DNA of 38,647 bases from an uncultured Caryophanales bacterium (GTDB taxonomy: Bacteria; Bacillota_I; Bacilli_A; RFN20; CAG-826), in NCBI GenBank assembly GCA_902464635.1, contig CABQKC010000018.1, positions 1-38,647 on the forward strand, given 5' to 3'. The position numbers were made by a program, and so were the translations under genes. Shown here piece after piece: positions 8,330 to 15,705 of this stretch; position 1 is the stretch's first letter, and every line of letters begins with the position of its first letter. Below the pieces are notes generated by a model. It was given only the letters and a program-made list of their open reading frames with translations, made no database searches and was not told where the DNA came from.

Positions 8330-9817
8330 TTATCCTTTCGGGTTATCAACGTGTCCAACAAAAATAGGTGACCCATTGATGTCTTTTATAATGTAAATAA
8401 AAGGTTGATTCAATTTAACTTCAACCGTATTCATTTCCATGCTTCCGGCGCTTCCAGCACCAAAACTTGCAGTTGTTAAACTTCTGACTACAGTCCCATT
8501 TTCGTTAAAATCAATCTCATTCCTTTGCTTAATGTTTTGAAGATAGACATTATATTTTTTTGTTGGGTTTTCTTTTGTGACTTTATCAAACGAATTGATG
8601 TTCCTATCAAAAGCATCTTCAAACCCCAAATTCACTAAAGATGATTTCAAATCAATATCGTTCTTAAATGAAAATTTAGGGGTTGTTAATTTAACCATTA
8701 TGGATTCTTTTGGATTTGAATTAACTACCTTGCTTTTCTCTTCGTCTACAAAAATATTTTTTCCTTTTGTCAGCTCATAAATATTATCTTCTACTTTCTT
8801 TGGGACTAGATAAGTAACCGAAGCTACTTTATCAGTATAATAATCAGTTACAGAGAGATAATTTCCATAATCATAATAACAATCAGTTAAATATGAATGT
8901 TTCATAAAAGTAGTTTGAACTTTATCGTTACCATTGAGATAGAAATTATCTTTGATGTTCTTATCGCTGCTATATTTGATATACCAATCATTTTTGAAAT
9001 AGAAGGTCGAGAATAAAAATAGCATAGTCTCTTTATCGATTTCCAAAAACCTATCATCTATATAATTAGAGGTTTTTAAAGCTTGATCAACCCATTGAAA
9101 GACCTTTTTTCTATCTGAATCGAAATCAAGTTGGTAAGCCTCACAATATAACTTAGTTAAATCATCAACAAATTCAGCAGAGTATTCATACTTATTATCT
9201 AAGAAAGCAGCATTCTTGACTTGGATAGTTGAATTCTCCTTTCCAAAGGAATTGGCTTTTATTAATTTCTCATAAAAAGATGTTCTACCATTCTTATCTA
9301 GGCCTAGAAGATTATCGAAACGATTTCTTAAATCTTCTTTAGATGTTCCGCATCCCATTTCGTTCATCAAAGAATATAGGCCTGCTATCGAATAAGACAT
9401 ATTTATATTATTTGATGTTTCTAAAATCGATTGATAAGTCGACGATGAAAAATTGTTATACGCCTCTACTTCTTCTTTGCTAATTTCAGATTTAGTAGGA
9501 TATTCGCCACTAGGATAAATAACGTTATTTAGTTTCTTGAAAGAATTAGATTCAGCTATATAAATTTCGCTTACTGAATATTTGTTTTTATAGAATTTAG
9601 CACTAACTTTGATTTTTAATAATCCAACCTGAAAGCAAAACCCTACTAATAGCAAGCAAACAGCAAAAATAGAACATCCTTTAAGTATCCAATTTCTGGT
9701 GGACTTATTCTTGAATAGAGTCATCCTAGTGTTATCTTCTAATTGATCTAAATCAAAATCCAAATCAACTTTATTTGCATTCTCGAAATCTTCTTTGAAT
9801 TGTTTTTTAATTCTCAT
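8330..9817 (-). CDS. membrane-anchored serpin (family I4) encoded in the anti-sigma-factor position
   Basis: 495 aa. A charged cytoplasmic N-terminus (1-43) is followed by one transmembrane helix (about 44-67), then an extracytoplasmic serpin fold. Serpin signs: SYSIAGLYSLMNEMGCGTSKEDL (split over 150-175 region) matching the helix that begins 'SP-S-hhxALxhhxxGAxxxT', LVNLGFEDAFD, then hinge ENGTVVRSLTT (from about 439) and the end QPFIYIIKD and PIFVGHVDNP. The hinge has Val-Arg where inhibitory serpins have small residues, so inhibition is uncertain. An upstream in-frame ATG at 9841 exists, but GGAGG lies 8 nt before the ATG at 9815-9817, so I use that start; it overlaps the sigma gene by 11 bp. 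Sigma factor followed by a single-pass membrane protein is the usual sigma/anti-sigma arrangement; serpin as the sensor part is inference. Confidence 0.8.
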   Translation of the reverse strand: MRIKKQFKEDFENANKVDLDFDLDQLEDNTRMTLFKNKSTRNWILKGCSIFAVCLLLVGFCFQVGLLKIKVSAKFYKNKYSVSEIYIAESNSFKKLNNVIYPSGEYPTKSEISKEEVEAYNNFSSSTYQSILETSNNINMSYSIAGLYSLMNEMGCGTSKEDLRNRFDNLLGLDKNGRTSFYEKLIKANSFGKENSTIQVKNAAFLDNKYEYSAEFVDDLTKLYCEAYQLDFDSDRKKVFQWVDQALKTSNYIDDRFLEIDKETMLFLFSTFYFKNDWYIKYSSDKNIKDNFYLNGNDKVQTTFMKHSYLTDCYYDYGNYLSVTDYYTDKVASVTYLVPKKVEDNIYELTKGKNIFVDEEKSKVVNSNPKESIMVKLTTPKFSFKNDIDLKSSLVNLGFEDAFDRNINSFDKVTKENPTKKYNVYLQNIKQRNEIDFNENGTVVRSLTTASFGAGSAGSMEMNTVEVKLNQPFIYIIKDINGSPIFVGHVDNPKG

Positions 9818-10337
9818 TGAAATCACCTCCATAGAAATCACGTAGTTTCTTTATCCCGCGTCTATATTTAGAAGATACTTGAGAAGTAGTAAGCTCATTG
9901 GCTTTGGCAATTTCTTTAAAAGAAAAATCATAAAGCAAGTGCAAGACTATATATTGGTATTCTTTTTCGTCTAGAACTTCCTTGAATTTCTCTAGGTAAA
10001 TCGATACACCTACCTCTTCTTTTTCTCCTTCTATATCATCGGAATAAGGGAGATGGTATTTATTGGCTTTAAGGCGGTTGATAGATAGATTTTTAGCAGT
10101 TGCTAGTAAGAAGTATTTTAATTTGCTCTCTTTAGCAAAAGATGTTCTTCTTTCATACATCTTCAAGAATGTCTCATTAACTATGTCTTTTGCTTCCTCT
10201 TCGTTTTTTATTATGTCGAAAGAAACATAATAGACTAGATAACGATATTTATTAAAGATGAGATTAAAAGAGTCGTTCACCTTCTTTTTCGAAGTCGAAC
10301 ATAGTCGCCTTAAAACAAAACCATTAATCTTTTCCAT
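9807..10337 (-). CDS. ECF-like sigma-70 family RNA polymerase sigma factor
   Basis: 176 aa, the usual ECF size. Region 2 spans about 26-92 (LVYYVSFDIIKNEEEAKDIV, then ETFLKMYERR, the -10 recognition helix), and region 4 about 117-168, with the helix-turn-helix FSFKEIAKANELTTSQVSSK. No region 3. No convincing Shine-Dalgarno precedes the ATG. It overlaps the serpin gene by 11 bp and lies 46 bp after the beta-flower gene, so the three are probably one transcript. Its regulon is unknown. In this family a membrane anti-sigma partner holds the factor until an envelope signal; the serpin is the only candidate here. Confidence 0.85.
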   Translation of the reverse strand: MEKINGFVLRRLCSTSKKKVNDSFNLIFNKYRYLVYYVSFDIIKNEEEAKDIVNETFLKMYERRTSFAKESKLKYFLLATAKNLSINRLKANKYHLPYSDDIEGEKEEVGVSIYLEKFKEVLDEKEYQYIVLHLLYDFSFKEIAKANELTTSQVSSKYRRGIKKLRDFYGGDFNEN

Positions 10338-10383
10338 CTCAATAAATAAAACAATCTAAGGAGCTAATTTTGTCGTTTTATTT

Positions 10384-10572
10384 TTAAAATCTTGGTAATA
10401 AAGAAGATAGTAAATCACCTTCGCCTACTTTTCTTCCATAACGGTCAAATGTATATCTTCCATCATAATAGCCAAGTTTACGGCCATATTGGTCAAAGAT
10501 TTCTTTTCTAGTTCCTCTATCTTCAATATAGCCAATCCTTCGACCATATCTATCTTTTAAGTCTTGTCTCAT
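10384..10572 (-). CDS. 4-fold beta-flower protein (short YGR-GY repeats)
   Basis: 62 aa made of four imperfect repeats: DRYGRRIGYIED, then a degenerate TRKEIFDQYGRKLGYYDG, then FDRYGRKVGEGD. The D-x-x-G-x-x-h-G-x pattern matches the small 4-fold beta-flower family, whose function is unknown. Clear AGGAGG about 7 nt before the ATG. It is the first gene of the probable unit with the sigma factor and serpin. The tail LLSSLLPRF may be a docking or targeting segment. No enzyme motif is visible. Confidence 0.75.
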   Translation of the reverse strand: MRQDLKDRYGRRIGYIEDRGTRKEIFDQYGRKLGYYDGRYTFDRYGRKVGEGDLLSSLLPRF

Positions 10573-10591
10573 AAGGTTCCTCCTATTTATA

Positions 10592-10621
10592 TATCTAAAT
10601 AAAGTAATGTTGATTTAGATA
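10592..10621 (-). promoter_or_regulatory. perfect inverted repeat upstream of the beta-flower/sigma/serpin operon
   Basis: Nine-base arms TATCTAAAT (10592-10600) and ATTTAGATA (10613-10621) around a 12-nt centre, 20 nt before the beta-flower ATG. The region is AT-rich, so chance is possible, but the arms are perfect and well placed for an operator or a leader hairpin. No standard -35/-10 pair is obvious. Confidence 0.4.
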
Positions 10622-10745
10622 AAATTCTTGCTACATTCTTTATAAACAAAATTCATTTATAAGGCAATGGGTTGAACCCTTAAAATAATTAATAGGCTTA
10701 AATTTATAGTCTCATTATTTACATTTTGTTAGCGCTTTCTTTACA

Positions 10746-10784
10746 GTTTAGTTAAAACTAGGTGGACTAAACACCTTTGTTTTG
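10746..10784 (+). promoter_or_regulatory. two overlapping hairpins in the Na/Pi cotransporter leader
   Basis: Inverted repeat GTTTAGT (10746-10752) / ACTAAAC (10766-10772), and AGGTG (10760-10764) / CACCT (10772-10776) followed by TTGTTTTG. The two stems share sequence, so only one can form at a time, which is the geometry of an attenuator. The stems are short. A DNA-level operator is the alternative. Confidence 0.35.
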
Positions 10785-10817
10785 CCTATTATGTATTAAT
10801 CGGTAAAGGAACAACAC

Positions 10818-12548
10818 ATGAAAAACGTGATAAGACTACTGGTCGACTCCGAAGCTACCCCAATATGGATACCTATTTTATTAATGATTGGTGGACTCGG
10901 TGCTTTATTTGTTGGGATGAACATGCTTCAATGTTCAACAGAAAAACTCGCTACAGGTGGACTAAAGAAATTATTTGCCAAGACTGCCAAATCTAAATTT
11001 GCAGGAGTTGGAATAGGGACTTTGGCTACCATGATTATGCAATCTAGTGGAGCCACTACCATCATGGTTGTAGGTTTTGTAAATGCTGGAGTAATGAGTT
11101 TAGTCCAGGCTGCTACATATATAATGGGTGCAAATATCGGCACTACCATTACGGCCCAAATTGTTGCATTAGGTGGACTCACTTCCTCTTCCTTCCCTTT
11201 GACTGAAATAATAATTTCGTTAACCCTAGTAGGTGTTTTATTACGCTTATTCCTAGGAAAAAAATTCCCTAAATTTGCTTTAGTTGGCGATATGGTTACT
11301 GGTCTAGGTCTATTGTTTCTTGGGCTAGAGACAATGACTAGCAATATGCAGTCAATATTCTTAAATGACCAGAATCTAAAGAATGCATTAACTTCTTTAA
11401 CCAATCCATTTTTATTACTTTTGATTGGTATTGTCTTAACTGCTTTGGCTCAATCTTCTAGCGCAGTTACTTCTATAGTTTTAGCAATGGCTATGGCAGG
11501 AGCAGTCATTGGAGGAGAGGGAAATGGAGTCCTATATTTAATATTAGGTTCAAATATTGGCTCATGTTCCACTGCTTTATTATCTGCGATAGGCTCTACT
11601 ACAAATGGCAAAAGGGCTTCTATAATCCATCTTTTGTTTAATGTATTTGGTAGTTTGATTTTCTTTATCATCTTAATATGCTGGAAAGATGCGATGAAGC
11701 TTACATTTGAACGCTGGTTCCCAAATAATCCTGCTACTCAAATTGCGATGTTCCACACATTCTTTAACTTAGTATGTACCATCTTGTTCCTTCCATTTAC
11801 CAAAGGACTAGTGTTCTTAGCTACTAAGATAATTCCTGAAAAGGGGAAGAAAACAGAATCCGACTTACTTGATCCTCGCTTCCTTACTACTCCTGAATTA
11901 GCACTTACCCAAGCCATCTCTTATTATCACATCATGGCTAAGGCTGCTTTAGATGATCTAAATACATCCTTACAAGCCTTTATGGATAAGAAGCAAATTG
12001 AAGAAAAAATCAATAAAGAAGAGACCCGTGTACTTAAAATGTCAAAAGAATTAGGTGCATTCATTGTTGAAATTGCTGGTAAAGGTGTAAGCCCTGATTC
12101 CCAAAAAAGGATATCAAGGATGCAACTAGATATAGCAGATATTGTTAGATTAACTGAAGTTGCAGATAATATCATTTCCTATACACGTCATGAAATCGAA
12201 GAGAATCTGGTTTTCTCCCCTGCCGTCATGAGTGACCTGCAAGAAATGCAAAAAAACATCAATGCCATGTTCGCGCAGACTACCCTAGTTCTAGATCATC
12301 CTGACCTAGAAAGATTAAACAAAGCAAGGTCTATTGAAGATGCAATTGATAAGCAAAGAACCGATATGGTAAATGCCCATTTAAAAAGGTTAGAAAGAGG
12401 TGAATGTAAACCTCAAAGTTCTAATGTTTTTATTAACTTAGTCGGTAATCTTGAACGTTGTGGTGACCACTTGAATTTTATTGCCGAACGTTCTTGCTCT
12501 GACTTAAATAAAGGCAACGAAAACAGCAACATTTCTTTACATCCGTAA
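10818..12548 (+). CDS. Na+/phosphate cotransporter family protein with C-terminal PhoU-like domain
   Basis: 576 aa. The membrane part (about 18-345) holds two copies of the PNaS signature: QSSGAT (75-80) with GANIGTT (104-110), and AQSSSAVTSIV with GSNIGSCSTALLS about 130 residues later. This inverted duplication is diagnostic for Na/Pi cotransporters of the NptA/YjbB type. Residues about 360-560 form a helical PhoU-like domain with two RISRMQLDIADIVRL / LERCGDHLNFIAER-type helices. Predicted role: sodium-driven phosphate transport (uptake or export by direction of gradient) with a regulatory cytoplasmic domain. AAAGGA 7 nt before the ATG. It stands alone, with a structured leader and long flanking gaps. 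Confidence 0.9.
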   Translation: MKNVIRLLVDSEATPIWIPILLMIGGLGALFVGMNMLQCSTEKLATGGLKKLFAKTAKSKFAGVGIGTLATMIMQSSGATTIMVVGFVNAGVMSLVQAATYIMGANIGTTITAQIVALGGLTSSSFPLTEIIISLTLVGVLLRLFLGKKFPKFALVGDMVTGLGLLFLGLETMTSNMQSIFLNDQNLKNALTSLTNPFLLLLIGIVLTALAQSSSAVTSIVLAMAMAGAVIGGEGNGVLYLILGSNIGSCSTALLSAIGSTTNGKRASIIHLLFNVFGSLIFFIILICWKDAMKLTFERWFPNNPATQIAMFHTFFNLVCTILFLPFTKGLVFLATKIIPEKGKKTESDLLDPRFLTTPELALTQAISYYHIMAKAALDDLNTSLQAFMDKKQIEEKINKEETRVLKMSKELGAFIVEIAGKGVSPDSQKRISRMQLDIADIVRLTEVADNIISYTRHEIEENLVFSPAVMSDLQEMQKNINAMFAQTTLVLDHPDLERLNKARSIEDAIDKQRTDMVNAHLKRLERGECKPQSSNVFINLVGNLERCGDHLNFIAERSCSDLNKGNENSNISLHP

Positions 12549-12940
12549 CTCAATCTATATTATATGGAGTATTAAAACATGTCCAACTACTTGTGGGATA
12601 AAAACTTAAGATTCTTTAAAATATGAAGAAAACATGTTTAAGGTTTGAATGAAACAACTAATGTATAAATAAGCTTATATTTATTATCAATAATTGAAAA
12701 TAAAAACAAACCTAGCAGTACCTAAATAGTTTTATTGCAAAATCTATATATCTTTCAACCGGTAATTTTTTTAGCTTAATTTTGCAAATTATATCCTTTT
12801 AGAATCAAAAAAGCCCACAAGGTTTTACGCCCTATGAACTAAATTATTATAGTTTTACCTATTACCTAATACCGCACACTTAACGTAATCGCAACAAACT
12901 ATGGTGCATCATTTCATATCAATTATTTGTAGAAAAGCGA
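12549..12940. other. 392-bp intergenic stretch, no gene seen
   Basis: AT-rich and closed by stops in all frames at short range. I see no convincing terminator for either flanking gene. A T run reads off 12808-12813 on the minus strand, next to GGGC-rich sequence, but the arms do not pair. ACATGT occurs twice (about 12580 and 12633). Possible site of small RNAs, but nothing specific supports one. Confidence 0.5.
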
Positions 12941-13171
12941 TTAATTTTCTCTTAATGGGGCACCAACATTATCTTTAAATGAACCGGTAGCAATCTTGAT
13001 TAAATCACTAATCCATCCAAATATGAAAAGTCCGAATGTTAAGGTATAAAGTATCCCTTTACCAATATTACCAACATAATATTGATGCAATCCGAACCAT
13101 CCTCCAGCTGCACAAAACTTTAGTGCTTTTTTCTTGCTCTTGTCACTTGTATTGGTAACATAATTGCTCAT
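12941..13171 (-). CDS. TM2 domain-containing small membrane protein
   Basis: 76 aa. After a lysine-rich N-terminus (SDKSKKKAL) comes the TM2 pattern: two helices at about 19-35 and 39-60 joined by a short turn, with GGWFGLHQYYVGNIGKG and FGWISDLIKIATG; the G-x-x-G-x-H-x-x-Y-x-G core is conserved. TM2 proteins are widespread and of uncertain function. AGGAGG lies 8 nt before the ATG. The promoter region has a poly-G tract (see next feature), so expression may vary between cells. Confidence 0.85.
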   Translation of the reverse strand: MSNYVTNTSDKSKKKALKFCAAGGWFGLHQYYVGNIGKGILYTLTFGLFIFGWISDLIKIATGSFKDNVGAPLREN

Positions 13172-13194
13172 GATCTTGTCCTCCTATTGATAAA

Positions 13195-13220
13195 ATTTTA
13201 CCCCCCCCCGGGAAAGTCAA
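13195..13220 (-). promoter_or_regulatory. promoter of the TM2 gene with a G9 tract in the -35/-10 spacer
   Basis: Minus strand: TTGACT (13220-13215) as -35, a 14-nt spacer made of TTCCC plus nine G (13209-13201), and TAAAAT (13200-13195) as -10, 23 nt before the ATG. The spacer is 3 nt short of the optimal 17, so slippage adding three G would make a strong promoter. A homopolymer of nine G/C is exceptional in DNA this AT-rich. The tract length itself could be a sequencing or assembly artefact. Confidence 0.55.
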
Positions 13221-13403
13221 GAATTTTGTTATTTTTGTGATTGGGCACGGTAAATGTCAGTGTATCACTAAACGGGATAAAATTTATGCTTACCGTTTAA
13301 TGTATTCGCTTACAAAAAACCGCTTATAATCAAATAAATTTAAGGTAAATCGCAAAAAGTTAGGTTTTTTTACGTTCAGAATTTGCAAAACTGGAAAAGG
13401 AAT

Positions 13404-13430
13404 AAAAAAGAACCAATTTTCATGGTTCAA
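13404..13430 (-). terminator. Rho-independent terminator after tRNA-His
   Basis: On the minus strand GAACCA (13428-13423) pairs with TGGTTC (13415-13410), 7-nt loop, followed by six T (13409-13404). It begins 14 nt after the tRNA 3' end. Confidence 0.8.
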
Positions 13431-13441
13431 TCTTACAAGTC

Positions 13442-13518
13442 TGGGGCGCGATACGGGAGTCGAACCCGTTCATGTCCGGTTCACAGCCGGATGTGTTCAC
13501 CGTTTCACCAATCGCGCC
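13442..13518 (-). tRNA. tRNA-His (anticodon GTG)
   Basis: Cloverleaf on the minus strand. The acceptor stem is GCGCGAT/ATCGCGC with an extra 5' G (13518) paired to C73, the tRNA-His hallmark. The anticodon stem CCGGC/GCCGG encloses CTGTGAA with GTG at 13484-13482, and the T arm contains GGTTCGACTCC. CCA is encoded (13444-13442). Transcribed alone and closed by its own terminator. Confidence 0.95.
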
Positions 13519-13549
13519 ACGGCTAGAATAATATACTCAGTTAACGGCT

Positions 13550-14086
13550 CTACTTCAACTCTTTTTTGTTCAAATAGTAACCAATTCTAGATTTTCCTAG
13601 TTTAAGAAATGGAAGTTCCCTTCTTTTAACTAATATAGAAACTCCAGAGTCTTCTTGGCTTTCCATTAATTTAATCGCTTCTTCAGAAGAGTAAAACTTA
13701 GTTTCCTTTATAAGCAAATCTCCACTAGAAACAAGATGGTTTTGTCCAAAAGAAATAACTTTTGCAAGGAAATAATGGTTTTCATTGCTTCTAGAAATCA
13801 AGTTATAGGAATCTTTTACAACTCCTAATTCTTCTAATATTTCAGCCTTACAACCCACTTCTTCTTTTATTTCCCTAAGAAGACCTTCAACTAGAGTTTC
13901 TTTCTTTTCGATTCCTCCTCCAGGGGTCTCAAAATAAGTTTGTTTGCCAAATGCATCATCTCTAGAAACTGTATGTAAACAAATGTTACCTTTTTCATCA
14001 AATAATATAGCCCTGGCTATTATTCTTTTATGGGCCGTACCGCCTTTTGGATATTGATCATCAATTAATGTGAGTGAAATTTTCAT
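13550..14086 (-). CDS. Nudix hydrolase
   Basis: 178 aa. The Nudix box is complete: GGGIEKKETLVEGLLREI runs into KEEVG (about residues 56-78), matching G-x5-E-x7-R-E-U-x-E-E-x-G-U, so Mg2+ binding and pyrophosphohydrolase activity are expected. Substrate is not predictable; the N-terminal ISLTLIDDQYPKGGTAHKR is not in common MutT proteins. There is no Shine-Dalgarno, and TATAAT (14098-14093 on this strand) ends 6 nt before the ATG, so the mRNA is probably leaderless. Divergent from the Pr6Pr-like gene with a 40-bp gap, so their promoters overlap. Confidence 0.88.
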   Translation of the reverse strand: MKISLTLIDDQYPKGGTAHKRIIARAILFDEKGNICLHTVSRDDAFGKQTYFETPGGGIEKKETLVEGLLREIKEEVGCKAEILEELGVVKDSYNLISRSNENHYFLAKVISFGQNHLVSSGDLLIKETKFYSSEEAIKLMESQEDSGVSILVKRRELPFLKLGKSRIGYYLNKKELK

Positions 14087-14092
14087 AATAGC

Positions 14093-14098
14093 ATTATA
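14093..14098 (-). promoter_or_regulatory. -10 box of the Nudix gene, leaderless arrangement
   Basis: Perfect TATAAT, 6 nt before the ATG; transcription would begin at or next to the start codon. No good -35. Confidence 0.5.
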
Positions 14099-14126
14099 AT
14101 ATCCTAGTCGAAGGAAATGGGTAACA

Positions 14127-14792
14127 ATGTTTGTAGTAAAAAATAGATTAATATCATTGATAGGAAGAACGATTGGATTTATATTGCTTCTGGTAGCAAT
14201 TATTTTCTATTTTCTTCAGATTGGTTCTCCTTCAGAAGCCTTAATTTATTTCAATGTCCAATCATGTTTACTTTTCCTTTTGATTTTATTTATCGAGATT
14301 ATTTCTAATTCAATTGACTTAAGACATGGGATTAAAGGAATTCCTGCTGGAATTAACATGAAGGTAGCGTTACCTTGCATTTCTTACGCCTTAGTATCTG
14401 GGATAATTTACTTTGCAGTTACAATTAGGGAGCATGAAGTAGCCTATTCAATTCCAGGTTTGTTATTTAATTTAGGCCTTATAATAATTCCTTTATGTGA
14501 CTTCCTCTTTTTTGATGAAAAGGGTAGCGTTAGATGGTATAACGCTTTCTTCAGTATGATATATCCCTTATTCTACTTGGTATTTGTCATGCTTAGAGCA
14601 TATATCTGGCCAAATGATTTATTATATGGAAGCCAAACATATCCTTATGATTTTTTAAATCCAAAAAATCCATATTATCTAGCATATGTGTTTGCTGCTT
14701 TCTTAATTCTTTATGCCTTTAATCTAATAATGATGTTGATAAATAACCTTTTATCAGGAAAATATTCCTATTTATTTAGAAAAGACGAATAA
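14127..14792 (+). CDS. Pr6Pr-like six-helix membrane protein
   Basis: 221 aa with six hydrophobic helices (about 13-32, 40-60, 80-100, 112-130, 142-160, 184-206). The segment YPLFYLVFVMLRAYIW followed by YPYDFLNP matches the Pr6Pr / FAR-17a-like family pattern (Y-P-hh-Y, then W..YPY-x-h-h). Function in bacteria is unknown; eukaryotic relatives act on fatty-acid esters. SD AAGGAAATGGG 5-10 nt before the ATG. Its last 21 bp overlap the 3' end of the convergent VanZ-like gene. Confidence 0.7.
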   Translation: MFVVKNRLISLIGRTIGFILLLVAIIFYFLQIGSPSEALIYFNVQSCLLFLLILFIEIISNSIDLRHGIKGIPAGINMKVALPCISYALVSGIIYFAVTIREHEVAYSIPGLLFNLGLIIIPLCDFLFFDEKGSVRWYNAFFSMIYPLFYLVFVMLRAYIWPNDLLYGSQTYPYDFLNPKNPYYLAYVFAAFLILYAFNLIMMLINNLLSGKYSYLFRKDE

Positions 14793-15227
14793 GGTTCTTC
14801 TTTTGTTAACTAAGTAACAAATAAATATAAATACGTAACCTGAGAAATCGACAATCACATCATGGATAGTCGCACTTCTTTCTAATGAGAATAATTGGAT
14901 AAATTCACCTAGACTAGATAGAACTAAAGCATAGATAAGAAATAGTAATGTAGCTTTGTTGCTTTTAAATTCTTTCCAAATCATGAAACCAAACAATCCA
15001 TCTAGCATGAATAAACCGAAATGGCCTAATATTTTTGCACCTAGCGCTACCATTGTCTTAAGTTCAAAATCGTTAAGTTGGTTAGCAAAGAATATCCTAT
15101 TGATAAAATTAGCCACTTCCCCACCTTCGTTGATATTGTGTTGTTGGGTATAGGTAGATGTATAAAGAATAAAAGAAGAGATAATTACCTCGATAACTAC
15201 ATAAATAATTAGTCTTCCCTTTTTCAT
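14772..15227 (-). CDS. VanZ-like family membrane protein
   Basis: 151 aa, four helices. VanZ-family signs: AKILGHFGLFMLDGLFGF (the K-x-x-H-F motif helix), GEFIQLFSLERSATIHDVIV (E-x-x-Q-x-x-x-x-x-R-x-x-x-x-x-D-h) and a final helix beginning FSGYVFIF. The relatives include teicoplanin-resistance VanZ, but most chromosomal members have no known role. No Shine-Dalgarno; CATAAT lies 6 nt before the ATG (15239-15234). Convergent overlap of 21 bp with the Pr6Pr-like gene. Confidence 0.8.
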   Translation of the reverse strand: MKKGRLIIYVVIEVIISSFILYTSTYTQQHNINEGGEVANFINRIFFANQLNDFELKTMVALGAKILGHFGLFMLDGLFGFMIWKEFKSNKATLLFLIYALVLSSLGEFIQLFSLERSATIHDVIVDFSGYVFIFICYLVNKRRTLFVFSK

Positions 15228-15259
15228 AAACTAATTATGCAACAAAACTAGATATTAGT

Positions 15260-15650
15260 TTAGGAGATCCTAGTCGAGTCATAATTATTAAATAAATAGC
15301 TACAGTTAGACAATGGCATGCACTTAAACATTTTTCCATACCATCTTTTAGGTTTTCCACTTCTAGAAACATAAAGCAAAAGAAAGTACGGAACATGGTC
15401 TAAAATATAGGTTTTTGCATACACGAGTTCCTTATTTTCCCTTAAATAGAAAACAAAATTAGGCTTCTTGACTAGATTAGTTATCTCAATTATGTCATTA
15501 GGATAACTATTAGGTCTCTTACTAGCTAAGGTATCTAGAAAACCTTCGTTTAGAAAAATAGAAGGGGTTGCTTGTCAACGTAATGTTTAGATTTTTTTCA
15601 ACCTTAGAAGAAATTCGGCCTACTTTTATAAAATTTTGAATATTGTCCAT
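15260..15650 (-). pseudogene. frameshifted gene, possibly PBECR-type (phage Barnase/EndoU/ColicinE5-RelE-like) protein
   Basis: The 478-bp gap between the VanZ-like and TrmH genes holds a broken reading frame on the minus strand. It begins MDNIQNFIKVGRISSK at 15650 and runs to ITLTSNP; removing one C of the CCCC near 15560 joins it to a second frame SIFLNEGFLDTLASKRP, continuing through IIEITNLVKKPNFVFYL, TYILDHVPYFLLLYVSRSGK and KRWYGKMFKCM to TAA at 15260-15262. The merged product is about 129 aa and reads like real protein. The order 'helix, NPD/KPN-h-h-h-Y, basic-hydrophobic strand, SKSGK-x-KRWY' is reminiscent of PBECR-like nuclease domains, from memory and with low certainty. The cause may be a real mutation or a sequencing error. 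Confidence 0.55.
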
Positions 15651-15670
15651 ATAAATATGTAGCCAGCCAC

Positions 15671-15699
15671 TTAACAAAACGGCTCAAAAAGTTTTTAAT
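15671..15699 (+). promoter_or_regulatory. sigma-A type promoter of the TrmH-family gene, leaderless
   Basis: TTAACA (15671-15676), 17-nt spacer, TTTAAT (15694-15699), then 6 nt to the ATG at 15706. Near-consensus boxes and spacing; no Shine-Dalgarno follows. This is the best-supported example of the leaderless pattern in the window. Confidence 0.65.
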
Positions 15700-15705
15700 T
15701 AATCC

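Noticed and set aside
10761..11180. Repeated GGTGGACT in the leader and inside the cotransporter gene
   Set aside because: The inner copies encode Gly-Gly-Leu in transmembrane loops; the leader copy is most likely coincidence.
12800..12830. Terminator of the TM2 gene at a T run on the minus strand
   Set aside because: The flanking GGGC-rich stretches are not complementary, so no stem forms.
13247..13296. Inverted repeat ACGGTAA / TTACCGT between the TM2 gene and tRNA-His
   Set aside because: Arms of 7 bp separated by 36 nt, with no promoter or gene to explain it; weak on its own.
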